Source of the DNA: Rhizorhabdus wittichii RW1
Lineage (GTDB): Bacteria; Pseudomonadota; Alphaproteobacteria; Sphingomonadales; Sphingomonadaceae
Direction: 5' to 3'
DNA: 64,000 bases
Assembly: GCA_000016765.1 (NCBI GenBank)
Contig: CP000699.1
Location: 4,343,501 to 4,407,500 of the forward strand
The notes below the pieces were generated by a model that searched no databases, had not been told where the DNA came from, and saw only the letters and a list, made by a program, of their open reading frames with translations. The position numbers were made by a program, and so were the translations under genes. Below, one piece after another: positions 35,863-44,232 of the stretch (positions are counted from its first letter, which is position 1; every line of letters starts with the position of its first letter).

Positions 35863-37784
35863 TCGCCGAGGCAGGATTGGCCGCCCTCTGGCTGGCGGCG
35901 GCGCTCGCCGCGCTCCAGCTCGCCATGGGCTGGATGGGGGTGTCGAGCCAGCGGACCGATCTGCTCGCCGCGGTGCGGCCGATCGCGATCATCCAGGCGG
36001 GCCTGACCGGGATCGCCTTCCTGGTGCTGATCTACCTGTTCGTGACGGTCGACCTGTCGGTCGCGCTGGTCGCGGCCAACGACGCCTCGACCAAGCCGCT
36101 GCTCTACAAATTCGCCGGCACCTGGGGGAACCACGAAGGCTCGATGCTGATGTGGGTCACCATCCTCGCGGTGGCGGGCGGCGCGGTCGCGATCTTCGAG
36201 CGGCGGCTCGACGAGCGCACGCTGATCGCGACGCTGGCGGCGCAGGCGGCGATCGGGCTCGGCTTCTACGCCTTCCTGCTGTTCGCCTCGAACCCCTTCG
36301 CCCGGCTCGATCCGGCGCCGGCCGAGGGGCAGGGGCTCAACCCTCTGCTCCAGGACCCCGGCCTCGCCTTCCATCCGCCGACGCTCTATCTCGGCTATGT
36401 CGGCCTGTCGGTCGCCTTCTCCTTCGCGGTCGGCGCGCTGGTGACCCGCGACGTCGGCACCGCCTTCGCGCGGGCGATGCGGCCCTGGGTGCTCGGCGCC
36501 TGGATCCTGCTGACGATCGGCATCACCGCCGGCAGCTACTGGGCCTATTATGAGCTCGGCTGGGGCGGCTGGTGGTTCTGGGACCCGGTCGAGAACGCCT
36601 CGCTGATGCCCTGGCTCGCGGCGACCGCGCTGCTCCATTCGGTGACCGTGCTCGCGACCCGCGAGGGGCTGCGCGCCTGGACGGTGATGCTCGCCGTCGT
36701 CGCCTTCTCGATGTCGATGGTCGGCACCTTCCTGGTCCGCTCGGGCATCCTGACCTCGGTCCACGCCTTCGCGGTCGATCCCGAGCGCGGCACCTTCATC
36801 CTCGCGCTGCTCGCCATCTACATCGGCGGCGCGCTCGCCCTGTTCGGCCTGCGCGTCGGCACGGTGCGCGAGGGATCGCGCTTCGACGCGGTCAGCCGCG
36901 AGGGATCGCTGGTCATCAATAACCTGCTGCTGTCGGCGATCCTCGGCATCGTCCTGGTCGGCACGCTCTATCCGCTGATCGCCGAATCGATCACCGGAGA
37001 GAAGCTGTCGGTCGGCCCGCCCTATTTCAACAGCGCCGCCGGCCCGCTGGCGCTGATCCTCGTCATGGTGATGGCGGCCGGGCCGATCATGCGCTGGCGC
37101 CGCGACGACCTGAAGGCGACGTTGACCCGGCTGGCGATCCCGCTGCTGCTCTCGGCGCTGGTGCTGCTGCTCGTCATCCTGCTGGCGCCCGGCATCCGCA
37201 TCCTGCCGCTGCTCGGCCTGGTCGCCGCCGCCGGGGTCGGCCTCGCCAGCCTCGCGCCGCTCTGGGGCCGCAACCTGCGCCGCACCCCGCTCTACATCTG
37301 GGGCATGGTGATCGCGCATCTCGGCATCGCTGTCAGCATGGCCGGCATGGCCTCCGAAAGCGCCTTCACCAAGGAGACGCTGGTCGCCGCGCGGATCGGC
37401 GAGCCGCATCGGGTCGGTCCCTACAGCGTGCGGCTCGACGACGTGCAGCCGGTCGCCGGGCCCAACTATACCGCGATCGAGGGCACCGTCACCGCGCAGC
37501 GCGGCGACGGCAAGCCGTTCACGCTCCACCCGCAGACGCGCAACTTCCCCTCGCCGCAGACCGAGACCAACGAGGCGGCGATCACCACCGTCCCCGACGG
37601 CCAGCTCTACGTCGTCGTCGGCCGCGCCGACGAGCAGGGCCGCTGGCAGCTCCGCCTGTGGTGGAAGCCGTTCGTCACCCTGATCTGGGCCGGCGGCGGG
37701 CTGGTCGCGCTCGGCGGCTTCCTGTCGCTGATCGGCCGCGTCCGGCGCGAGATGCGGCATGCGCCGCCGCGGGAGTTCCTATGA
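35859..37784 (+). CDS. ccmF: cytochrome c haem lyase CcmF
   Basis: 641 aa integral membrane protein that ligates haem to apocytochrome c with CcmH. The WWD-type motif GWGGWWFWDPVENASLMPWL is at about residues 230-249, and GTWGNHEGSMLMW occurs near residue 87. Many membrane helices and a periplasmic C-terminal domain. GTG start at 35859 overlapping the ccmE stop. Confidence 0.97.
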   Translation: MIAEAGLAALWLAAALAALQLAMGWMGVSSQRTDLLAAVRPIAIIQAGLTGIAFLVLIYLFVTVDLSVALVAANDASTKPLLYKFAGTWGNHEGSMLMWVTILAVAGGAVAIFERRLDERTLIATLAAQAAIGLGFYAFLLFASNPFARLDPAPAEGQGLNPLLQDPGLAFHPPTLYLGYVGLSVAFSFAVGALVTRDVGTAFARAMRPWVLGAWILLTIGITAGSYWAYYELGWGGWWFWDPVENASLMPWLAATALLHSVTVLATREGLRAWTVMLAVVAFSMSMVGTFLVRSGILTSVHAFAVDPERGTFILALLAIYIGGALALFGLRVGTVREGSRFDAVSREGSLVINNLLLSAILGIVLVGTLYPLIAESITGEKLSVGPPYFNSAAGPLALILVMVMAAGPIMRWRRDDLKATLTRLAIPLLLSALVLLLVILLAPGIRILPLLGLVAAAGVGLASLAPLWGRNLRRTPLYIWGMVIAHLGIAVSMAGMASESAFTKETLVAARIGEPHRVGPYSVRLDDVQPVAGPNYTAIEGTVTAQRGDGKPFTLHPQTRNFPSPQTETNEAAITTVPDGQLYVVVGRADEQGRWQLRLWWKPFVTLIWAGGGLVALGGFLSLIGRVRREMRHAPPREFL

Positions 37785-38308
37785 GGAAGCTGCTCATCTG
37801 GCTGCCGTTGGCGCTGTTCCTGGTCTTCCTCGGCGTGTTCGCCAGCGGGCTGATCAGCCCCGAGAGCAAGACCATCCCGTCCAAGCTGGTCGGCAAGCCG
37901 ATGCCGGGCTTCGCGCTGGCCCCGGGGGTTCCCGGCAAGCCCGGCCTGACCAGCGCCGAGCTGACCAACGGCCGGCCGCACCTCGTCAACGTCTTCGCGA
38001 GCTGGTGCGTCCCCTGCATCGCCGAGGCGCCGCAGCTCCGCCAGCTCGCCGAGGCCGGGGTGCCGGTCTACGGCATCGCCATCCGCGACCGGCCGGAGGA
38101 CCTCGCCCGCTTCCTCGAACGCAACGGCGACCCGTTCCGCGCGATCGGCGGCGATCCCAACAGCAGCGTCCAGATCGCGCTCGGATCGTCGGGCGTGCCC
38201 GAGACCTTCATCGTCGACGGCAAGGGCATCATCCGCCGCCAGCATATCGGCGCGATCAACCCGGAGGACGTCCCCGGCATCATGTCCGCGCTGGGAGACG
38301 CGCGATGA
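37781..38308 (+). CDS. ccmG: thiol:disulfide interchange protein CcmG (DsbE)
   Basis: 175 aa, N-terminal membrane anchor (LLIWLPLALFLVFLGVFASGL) and a thioredoxin fold with the reducing CxxC in FASWCVPCIAEAP (about residues 73-76). It keeps apocytochrome cysteines reduced. The start overlaps the ccmF stop (ATGA), and its stop overlaps the ccmH start. Confidence 0.95.
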   Translation: MRKLLIWLPLALFLVFLGVFASGLISPESKTIPSKLVGKPMPGFALAPGVPGKPGLTSAELTNGRPHLVNVFASWCVPCIAEAPQLRQLAEAGVPVYGIAIRDRPEDLARFLERNGDPFRAIGGDPNSSVQIALGSSGVPETFIVDGKGIIRRQHIGAINPEDVPGIMSALGDAR

Positions 38309-38841
38309 AGGGCTTGCCTGAAATCCTCCCCGCGCGCAGCGGGGGGAGGGGGACCATCCGCAGGATGGTGGAGGGGTGGCGCCGCCGGCGCCTTCTTCCG
38401 AAGGCGCCCCCCTCCACCGGCTTCGCGCGGGGAGGATTTTTGGCGGCGGCGCTGCTGCTCGCCGTCTCCGCCCCCGTCTTCGCCGACTCGCTGATGCCGG
38501 CGGCGAAATATGCCGACGAGCAGCTCGCCGATCCGGGCAAGGAGAAGCAGGCCAAGGCGCTGATGGAGACGATCCGCTGCCTCGTCTGCCAGGGCCAGTC
38601 GATCGCCGATTCGAACGCGGAGATGGCCGGCGACATGCGCGCGCTGATCCGCACCCGGATCGAGGCGGGCGAGAAGCCCGAGGCGATCCGCGCCTGGCTG
38701 ATCGAGCGCTATGGCGACTGGGTGAGCTTCAAGCCGCCGCTCGACGGGCTGACCTGGCCGCTCTACGTGGTGCCGGTCCTGTTCCTCGGCCTCGGCTTCT
38801 GGATCGTGAGTGGGCGCCTCAAGCGCCGGAGGAAAGGCTGA
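38305..38841 (+). CDS. ccmH: cytochrome c-type biogenesis protein CcmH (CycL), with repeat-encoded N-terminal insert
   Basis: 178 aa. The mature part is ordinary CcmH: KALMETIRCLVCQGQSIADSNAEMAGDMRALIRTRI (CxxC in RCLVCQ) and a C-terminal membrane helix (LYVVPVLFLGLGFWIVS). The N-terminus is abnormal. A normal CcmH starts with a short signal peptide; here about 38 extra residues (EILPARSGGRGTIRRMVEG...) rich in Arg, Gly and Pro come before the signal core FLAAALLLAVSAPVFA. They are encoded by the repeat at 38321-38441, which inserted in frame. If translation starts at 38305 the signal has a long basic n-region; a start inside the repeat is also possible (ATG at 38365, MVEG). Confidence 0.92.
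   Translation: MKGLPEILPARSGGRGTIRRMVEGWRRRRLLPKAPPSTGFARGGFLAAALLLAVSAPVFADSLMPAAKYADEQLADPGKEKQAKALMETIRCLVCQGQSIADSNAEMAGDMRALIRTRIEAGEKPEAIRAWLIERYGDWVSFKPPLDGLTWPLYVVPVLFLGLGFWIVSGRLKRRRKG
38321..38441. repeat. nuclease-less double-hairpin repeat pair inside ccmH
   Basis: A unit (38321-38376: AAATCCTCCCC...GGGGAGGGGG, inner hairpin ACCATCC GCA GGATGGT at 38353-38369, GGAGGGG) is followed by a 30-bp palindromic spacer and an inverted, internally shortened copy (CCCCTCCACC...GGGGAGGATTTTT, to 38441). The unit matches the repeats framing the DUF559 gene at 14031-14506, in sequence and in two-hairpin form. The nuclease gene is absent, giving a MITE-like form. Confidence 0.8.
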
Positions 38842-39473
38842 TGACCGGCTGGTTGATCTTCGTCGGTCTCGCGCTGATCGTCGCGGGCCTGTTGTGGCGC
38901 TTCGGCCGGTTGCCGAAGGGCGGGATCGAACTGGTCGCCGCCACGCTGTTCCTGGCCGTCGCCGGCTATGCCTGGCAGGGCAGCCCCGGGCTTTCGGGCA
39001 AGCCGACCCCGGCGCCCGAGACCGCCAAGGTGCCCGACAGCGCCTTCGCCATCGAACGCGACAAGCTGCTGGCGCAGGTCGGCAGCGATGCCGACGTGCT
39101 GAGCGCGGCCGACGCCTTCCATCGCCAGGGGCTCAACCTCTACGCGGTCGGCATCATCAAGGGCGCGCTCGAGAAGCGGCCGAACAGCGCCGACCTGTGG
39201 GTCGGCCTCGGCAATGCGATGGTGGTGCATGGCGGCGGGCTGATGTCGCCGGCGGCCGAGCTCGCCTTCCAGCGCGCCGCCGCGATCGCGCCCGATCATC
39301 CAGGCCCGCCCTTCTTCATGGGCCTCGCTTACGCCCAGGCCGGCCAGCTCGACCGCGCCGAGGCGGTGTGGCGCGACCTGCTCGATCGCGCGCCGGCCAA
39401 CGCCTCCTGGCGGCCCGAGCTCGAACAGCGGCTGATCGAGATCGAGCGGCTCAAGACCCAGATGGCGCAATAG
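38841..39473 (+). CDS. ccmI: CcmI/CycH-like TPR protein
   Basis: 210 aa. Two N-terminal membrane helices (GWLIFVGLALIVAGLLW; LVAATLFLAVAGYAW) and a periplasmic part with TPR repeats (LWVGLGNAMVVHGGGLMSPAAELAFQRAAAIAPDHPGPPFFMGLAYAQAGQLDRAEAVWRDLL). CcmI/CycH presents apocytochromes to the CcmFH lyase. The ATG overlaps the ccmH stop by one base. Shorter than enteric CcmI, normal for this order. Confidence 0.88.
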   Translation: MTGWLIFVGLALIVAGLLWRFGRLPKGGIELVAATLFLAVAGYAWQGSPGLSGKPTPAPETAKVPDSAFAIERDKLLAQVGSDADVLSAADAFHRQGLNLYAVGIIKGALEKRPNSADLWVGLGNAMVVHGGGLMSPAAELAFQRAAAIAPDHPGPPFFMGLAYAQAGQLDRAEAVWRDLLDRAPANASWRPELEQRLIEIERLKTQMAQ

Positions 39474-39485
39474 GGACGGGGACCC

Positions 39486-39728
39486 ATGGCCGGGGCCCGC
39501 ATGACCGCGCACCAGCTCCAGGCGCTGCTGGTCAACCGGCTCCTCCGCGCGCATGGCGGCGACGGCCGCGCCTGGCGTCGCGCGATCGGCCCGGTGCGCG
39601 TCTACGACGTCGCGACCCATCCGCATTGCAACTGGGCGGTGATGCCGTCGGGCTCGATCCGCGAGAATGCCGCGATCGAACGGCTGTGCGACGGGGTGCG
39701 CGCCGAGCATCCGATCGTCGCCGGTTGA
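39486..39728 (+). CDS. conserved small protein of unknown function
   Basis: 80 aa: MTAHQLQALLVNRLLRAHGGDGRAWRRAIGPVRVYDVATHPHCNWAVMPSGSIRENAAIERLCDGVRAEHPIVAG. No signal peptide or membrane segment; the pattern HCNW...P.GS with a basic first half is reminiscent of small uncharacterised proteins of sphingomonads. 12 bp after ccmI, so probably the last gene of the ccm transcript. Confidence 0.62.
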   Translation: MAGARMTAHQLQALLVNRLLRAHGGDGRAWRRAIGPVRVYDVATHPHCNWAVMPSGSIRENAAIERLCDGVRAEHPIVAG

Positions 39729-39810
39729 GGCATGAAGCGCGGTGCCAATCACCGCTGGAAATCGGCCGGCGGGGGCCCTATAGCCTCGATCCTCGACGAT
39801 GGTCCGACAC

Positions 39811-39897
39811 GCGGGTGTGGCGGAATTGGTAGACGCAGCGGATTCAAAATCCGCCTCTGGCAACAGAATGTCGGTTCGAGTCCGACCACCCGTACCA
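39811..39897 (+). tRNA. tRNA-Leu (CAA anticodon)
   Basis: 87 nt with a long variable arm. Acceptor GCGGGTG/CACCCGT, anticodon stem GCGGA/TCCGC with loop TTCAAAA (CAA), T-arm GTCGG TTCGAGT CCGAC, CCA encoded. No integrase or attachment duplicate next to it. Confidence 0.97.
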
Positions 39898-40250
39898 TCT
39901 TCCGCCGACCGCCCCGGAGCGAGTCGTTTCTCCCTCGCGACGCGGCATCGCAAACCGACCGTCGCCGTCCTGCCGCGCCTCGCCAAATTCCACTTCGATT
40001 CCATGGGCTTGACGGAAGCCTGCGGATCAGATGAAAGTTTGTTCCCTTCTGCGCTTTCGGCTTGCTTTGTCGGGCCGATGGGCTAAACCAGATACGTCAT
40101 TAGTCAGAATCCTCCAGCGAATAACCCGGCCCCCAAAGCCGGGTTATTCACTTTCTGGCGCAGCGCATCCTTCCCGCCGACGCCATCGCCCCGGCCGGTC
40201 GCGCATCCCGACGATTCCCTCCTGCCGCGATTGTCGTTAAGGCCTGGTTG
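39898..40250. other. non-coding interval with a 12-bp perfect hairpin
   Basis: The 353 bp between tRNA-Leu and the next gene hold no convincing ORF. A perfect stem GAATAACCCGGC/GCCGGGTTATTC with a 7-nt loop is at 40119-40149; with no T-run to the right it is a weak terminator or a structured leader. Promoter for the downstream glycan genes presumably lies between 40150 and 40250. Confidence 0.6.
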
Positions 40251-42413
40251 ATGGCCTTGTTCATTTTCTGGCGGGATCGTGCGGCGAAGGGGCGCCCCGC
40301 CGAGCAACTCCATCCGCTGTTGCGGGCGGAGGCGCATCTGCTGCCCGACCATGTGGCCACCGGCCACCAGCCCGATGCGGCCGGCGGCTGGCACTTTGCC
40401 GCTTATGCGACCCGCACCCATTTCTATGCGCCCGAGGCGCAGCTCTGGCAGCAGGCCGGGCAGGGCGCCTGCGCCATCCACGGCCTGATCTGGCGGAGCG
40501 TCGACGGTCGCCCGGTGCTGCTCGACGCGGCGGCGGTCGCGGCGCTGCTCGACCGGCCGGGCGCCGAGCTGCCGGCCGACGTCATGGGCGAATATGCCGT
40601 CGCGCGCCTCCATCCGGACGGCACGCTCGACGCCTTCTCCGATCGCGCCGGCCTGCACCAGCTGTTCCACGGCGCGCAGGGGCAGGCGGTGCTCGCCAAC
40701 CGCGCCGGGCTGGTCGCGACGCTGCTCGACGACTGGACGAGCGATCCGGCCGGGCTGCGCTGGCTGCCGGCGATCGGCTACCGGGTCGGCACCGCGACCG
40801 CCTATCGCGCGGTCGCCCAGCTCGGGCAGGAGCGACGGATCGGCATCGGGCCGGCGGGCACGGCGATCACGACCATGGCCGATCCGGTCATCCGCTTCGA
40901 CGGCCCGCGCGGTTTTTCGGCGGCGCTCGATCCGCTGCTCGACGAGGGGATCGTCCAGGCGCAGGCGGCGATCCGGCTCGGCATCCCGGCCGACGGCGCG
41001 ATCGACCTGCCGATCACCGGTGGCAAGGACAGCCGCGTCGTCCTCGCGCTCTGTCTCGCCGCCGGGCTGCGCGATCGGCTGCGCCTGTTCACGCGCGGCT
41101 ATGAAGGCCATCCCGACGTCGTCGCGGGCGCCGGTGTCGCCGCCGCGCTCGGCCTGCCGCACCGGCGCGAGCCGCCGCACGGCAGCGACGAGCCGGCGCA
41201 TTGGAGCCGCGAGCGCTTCTTCGCCAGGCTGATGGCGCAGACCTGGCAGAGCGACGGCATGGTCGGCGGCTGGGACCTGATCCTGGGTGATCGGCTCGGC
41301 ACGGGCACGCTGATCACCGGCCATATGGGCGAGGTGCTCAAGGCCTATTCGAAGAAGCCGCTGCCGCCCGGGCCGCTCGATCCGGTCGCGATGGTGCGGT
41401 TGCAGGCGCCGTTCGATCCGATGGGGCTGCTGCGGTCCGATGCGCGCGCCGCTATGGAGGCGCAGCTTCGCGCGCAGATGGACGAAGCGCGCGCTGCGGG
41501 CGCGGCCGAGGCCGACCTTCCCGACATCTTCTACTATCGCAACCGCCTGCCCAACTGGCTGGGGGCGATCCGCGCGATCAAGTCGTTCGAACGCCAGCCG
41601 GTCGTCCCGCTCGGCGCCCCCGCGCTGCTCCGCCTCGCCTTCCGCCTGACCCCCGAGGAGCGCAAGCGCGAGCTGCTCCACCATGCGATCGTCCGGCGCT
41701 GCGCGCCCGAACTGCTCGCGCCGCCCTTCGCGATGCAGGGGTGGGACCCGGCGCTGGGCGAGGAGGTGCCGCGCTCGCCGCCGATCCTGCCCGGCGCGGG
41801 GGCGCCGCCGACCTTCGGCAACTGGCAATTCTCGATCAACCACAACCCCGGCATCCGTGCCGCGATCGCCGCCGAGGCGATGGCGCGCGACGACCTGACC
41901 CTGTGGGAGACGATCGATCGCGCCGTCCTGATCGACCGGCTCCGGCATCGGCGGCTGGATTATTTCGACGGCATCGGCATGCTGGGCCTCGTGGTGGCGA
42001 TGTTCCAGGAGCGCGCGATGATCCGGCCGGTGCGGCTCGGTGCCCCCGAGCCGGCGGCGGTTCCCGGCCGTCCCGCGCCCACCCTGCCGAAGCCCGTCGA
42101 TCCGCCGGCGGTCGAGGGGCATCTCGACGCGGTGCGTCCTGTCGACGGGGCGGTGATGTTCGACGGCTGGGCGCATGCGCGCGACTGGCCGGCGGCGCAG
42201 ATCGCGATCGAGGCGCGCGCCGGGGAACGGTCGCTGGCGATTGCCGTCGCGGCGAACGAGCGGCCCGACCTCGTCCCGCACGGCTTCGGCGACGGCCGCC
42301 ACGGCTTCTCGCTCGCGGTGCCGGCCGAGCGGCTGGGGGACGGCGCGATCGAGGTGACGGTCGGCCCGTTCGACGGCGGCGCGGCGATCGCCCGGACCGT
42401 GGTGACGCGATGA
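40251..42413 (+). CDS. asparagine-synthetase-like protein with C-terminal glycan-associated beta domain
   Basis: 720 aa. The middle part has a PP-loop, IDLPITGGKDSRVVLALCLAAGL (S/TGGxDS), and the later GHMGEVLKAYSKK block, as in the synthetase half of AsnB. The N-terminal glutaminase-type region starts MALFIFW, with no Cys2 nucleophile, so it cannot use glutamine in the normal way. The last 100 residues (VEGHLDAVRPVDGAVMFDGWAHARDWP...DGRHGFSLAVP) form a beta domain of the kind attached to glycosyltransferases (GWA...DGxHGF). AsnB-like proteins in polysaccharide clusters amidate or modify sugars or amino-sugar carboxyls; the exact substrate is unknown. ATG preferred to TTG 3 bp upstream. Confidence 0.78.
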   Translation: MALFIFWRDRAAKGRPAEQLHPLLRAEAHLLPDHVATGHQPDAAGGWHFAAYATRTHFYAPEAQLWQQAGQGACAIHGLIWRSVDGRPVLLDAAAVAALLDRPGAELPADVMGEYAVARLHPDGTLDAFSDRAGLHQLFHGAQGQAVLANRAGLVATLLDDWTSDPAGLRWLPAIGYRVGTATAYRAVAQLGQERRIGIGPAGTAITTMADPVIRFDGPRGFSAALDPLLDEGIVQAQAAIRLGIPADGAIDLPITGGKDSRVVLALCLAAGLRDRLRLFTRGYEGHPDVVAGAGVAAALGLPHRREPPHGSDEPAHWSRERFFARLMAQTWQSDGMVGGWDLILGDRLGTGTLITGHMGEVLKAYSKKPLPPGPLDPVAMVRLQAPFDPMGLLRSDARAAMEAQLRAQMDEARAAGAAEADLPDIFYYRNRLPNWLGAIRAIKSFERQPVVPLGAPALLRLAFRLTPEERKRELLHHAIVRRCAPELLAPPFAMQGWDPALGEEVPRSPPILPGAGAPPTFGNWQFSINHNPGIRAAIAAEAMARDDLTLWETIDRAVLIDRLRHRRLDYFDGIGMLGLVVAMFQERAMIRPVRLGAPEPAAVPGRPAPTLPKPVDPPAVEGHLDAVRPVDGAVMFDGWAHARDWPAAQIAIEARAGERSLAIAVAANERPDLVPHGFGDGRHGFSLAVPAERLGDGAIEVTVGPFDGGAAIARTVVTR

Positions 42414-43153
42414 GCCGCGCGATCCTGGTCATCGGGCAGAGCCATGTCGCGGCGGTGCGCGCAGCGGCCAAGGCGCGGCGCGAGGCTGATCCCGATCGTC
42501 CGCGCACCCGTGTCATCCACACGATCGAACCGCAATATGCGCCCGAGGTCGAAGGCGAGGGCGACGGCGCGCGCTTCGCCCCCGCGCTGGCCGACGCGAT
42601 CCGCGAGCAGATCGATCGCCATGCGCCGCTCGTCGCCTCGGCCAGCGGCGGCAATGTCCATAATGGTTTCGCGCTGATCCGCCATCCGCGCCCCTATGAC
42701 TTCCTGCTGTCGGACGAGGACGGTCCGCCGCTCGACCCGGACGCCGAGCCGGTCACCGAGGCGCTGGTGCGCGCCGCGCTCGAGGCGGGGCTGGAGCGCG
42801 ACCGCGTCCGGCTGCGCGAGATCCGGCGGATCGCGGGCGAAGGCGTCGTCCAGCTCGAATCGCCGCCGCCGCTCGCCGACGGCACGATCATCGCCGCGCA
42901 GGCCGACGCCTATTTCCGCAACCGCGGTATCGCCGAGTTGGGCGTGGCGCCGGCCGGGCTGCGCTACAGGATCTGGCGGCTCCATTCGCGCATCGTAGCG
43001 GGCTATTGCGCCGATCTCGGCCTCCGCTTCCTGCCGGCGCCGGCCGGGACGCGGGACGCGCGGGGCTTCCTCCGCCCCGAATTCGCCGGGGATGCCACCC
43101 ATGGCAACCAGGATTATGGTGAGGCGGTGATCCGCGCGTTGGAGGCCCTGTGA
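42410..43153 (+). CDS. SGNH-like protein (probable esterase/acyltransferase)
   Basis: 247 aa. Starts MSRAILVIGQSHVAAVRAAAK with a GxSH block in place of a GDS, then ASGGNVHNGFALI, and ends GDATHGNQDYGEAVI, which has the Asp-x-x-His of SGNH hydrolases. This layout fits SGNH/GDSL-like proteins that add or remove O-acyl groups on surface polysaccharides. Ser-His-Asp assignment is by motif position only. Overlaps its neighbours by 4 bp on both sides (ATGA and GTGA), so the three genes 40251-44229 are one unit. Confidence 0.68.
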   Translation: MSRAILVIGQSHVAAVRAAAKARREADPDRPRTRVIHTIEPQYAPEVEGEGDGARFAPALADAIREQIDRHAPLVASASGGNVHNGFALIRHPRPYDFLLSDEDGPPLDPDAEPVTEALVRAALEAGLERDRVRLREIRRIAGEGVVQLESPPPLADGTIIAAQADAYFRNRGIAELGVAPAGLRYRIWRLHSRIVAGYCADLGLRFLPAPAGTRDARGFLRPEFAGDATHGNQDYGEAVIRALEAL

Positions 43154-44229
43154 GCGACCATCCCTATCGCAGCCTGCCCGACGGCGCCTATTGGCGCCGC
43201 GCGGTGGCGGGGCGGGGGCCGGCGATCGATCCGCTCGGCGGCGGCTTCCTCACGCTCGGGCGGGAGGAGAAGGTCGCGACGGCGGGGAGCTGCTTCGCCC
43301 AGCACATCGCCCGCTACCTCAAGCGCAGCGGCTTCGCCTTCCTCGTCACCGAGACGGCGCATCCGATCGTCCCGGCCGACGCGGCGGAGCGGCACGGCTA
43401 CGGCCTGTTCAGCGCCCGCTACGGCAATATCTACACCGCGCGCCAGCTCCTCCAGCTGTTCGACCGGGCCTATGGCGCCTTCGCCCCGGCCGAGGATGTC
43501 TGGGACGCGGCCGAGGGGGGCGGGCGCGTGGTCGATCCCTTCCGGCCGACGATCGAGCCGCGGGGCTATGCCAGCGAAGCCGAGCTGCGCGCCGACCGCG
43601 CGCATCACTTGGCGAAGGTGCGCGAGATGTTCGAAGCGCTCGACATCTTCGTCTTCACCCTCGGCCTGACAGAGGGATGGGAATCGACCGACGACGGCGC
43701 GGTCTTCCCGGTCTGTCCCGGCGTGTCGGGGGGGCGCTTCGATCCGGCGCGGCATCGCTTCCGCAACTTCCGCGTCGCGGAGGTGACCGCCGACATGGCC
43801 GCCTTCGTCGCGCGGCTGCGCGGGGTCAATCCGGGCGCGCGGATCATCCTGACCGTCTCGCCGGTGCCGCTGGTCGCGACGGCGAGCGGCAACCATGTGC
43901 TGGCGGCCACGACCTATTCGAAATCGGTGCTGCGCGCCGCCGCGCAGGAGATCGCCGAGGATCATGACGGCGTCTTCTACTTCCCCTCCTATGAGATGAT
44001 CACGGGCGCCCCCGCCGCAGCGCGCTATTTCGCCGAGGACCTGCGCAACGTGACGGAGGAGGGCGTCGCCCATGTCATGTCGGTGTTCCTGCGCCACGCC
44101 GCCGGCATCGACCTCCCCGCGCCGGCTGCGGCGCCCGCTTCCGAAACGCCCGACGCGACCCTCGCCGCCGCGCGCGAATGGGTGCAAGTGATGTGCGACG
44201 AGGCGCTGCTCGACCCCGAAGGGGAATAG
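43150..44229 (+). CDS. GSCFA-domain protein
   Basis: 359 aa. ATAGSCFAQHIARYLKRSGF contains the family-defining GSCFA motif, and IFVFTLGLTEGW is the second conserved block; TVSPVPL and a YFPSYEMI segment follow. GSCFA proteins belong to the SGNH-like superfamily and occur in exopolysaccharide and capsule clusters. The start is a GTG overlapping the previous stop (GTGA). Function probably acyl or sugar modification; the exact reaction is not known. Confidence 0.85.
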   Translation: MSDHPYRSLPDGAYWRRAVAGRGPAIDPLGGGFLTLGREEKVATAGSCFAQHIARYLKRSGFAFLVTETAHPIVPADAAERHGYGLFSARYGNIYTARQLLQLFDRAYGAFAPAEDVWDAAEGGGRVVDPFRPTIEPRGYASEAELRADRAHHLAKVREMFEALDIFVFTLGLTEGWESTDDGAVFPVCPGVSGGRFDPARHRFRNFRVAEVTADMAAFVARLRGVNPGARIILTVSPVPLVATASGNHVLAATTYSKSVLRAAAQEIAEDHDGVFYFPSYEMITGAPAAARYFAEDLRNVTEEGVAHVMSVFLRHAAGIDLPAPAAAPASETPDATLAAAREWVQVMCDEALLDPEGE

Positions 44230-44232
44230 CGC

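Noticed and set aside
35778-37760. Minus-strand open frame (660 codons) opposite ccmE-ccmF
   Set aside because: Low-complexity, charged translation; ccmF on the plus strand is unambiguous.
38365-38841. Independent small gene starting at MVEG inside the ccmH repeat
   Set aside because: The frame is continuous with ccmH and there is no ribosome-binding site that separates it; it is an alternative start of ccmH at most.
39811-40250. Genomic island integrated at tRNA-Leu
   Set aside because: No integrase, no direct repeat of the tRNA 3' end and no composition shift were seen; the glycan genes to the right look like native high-GC genes.
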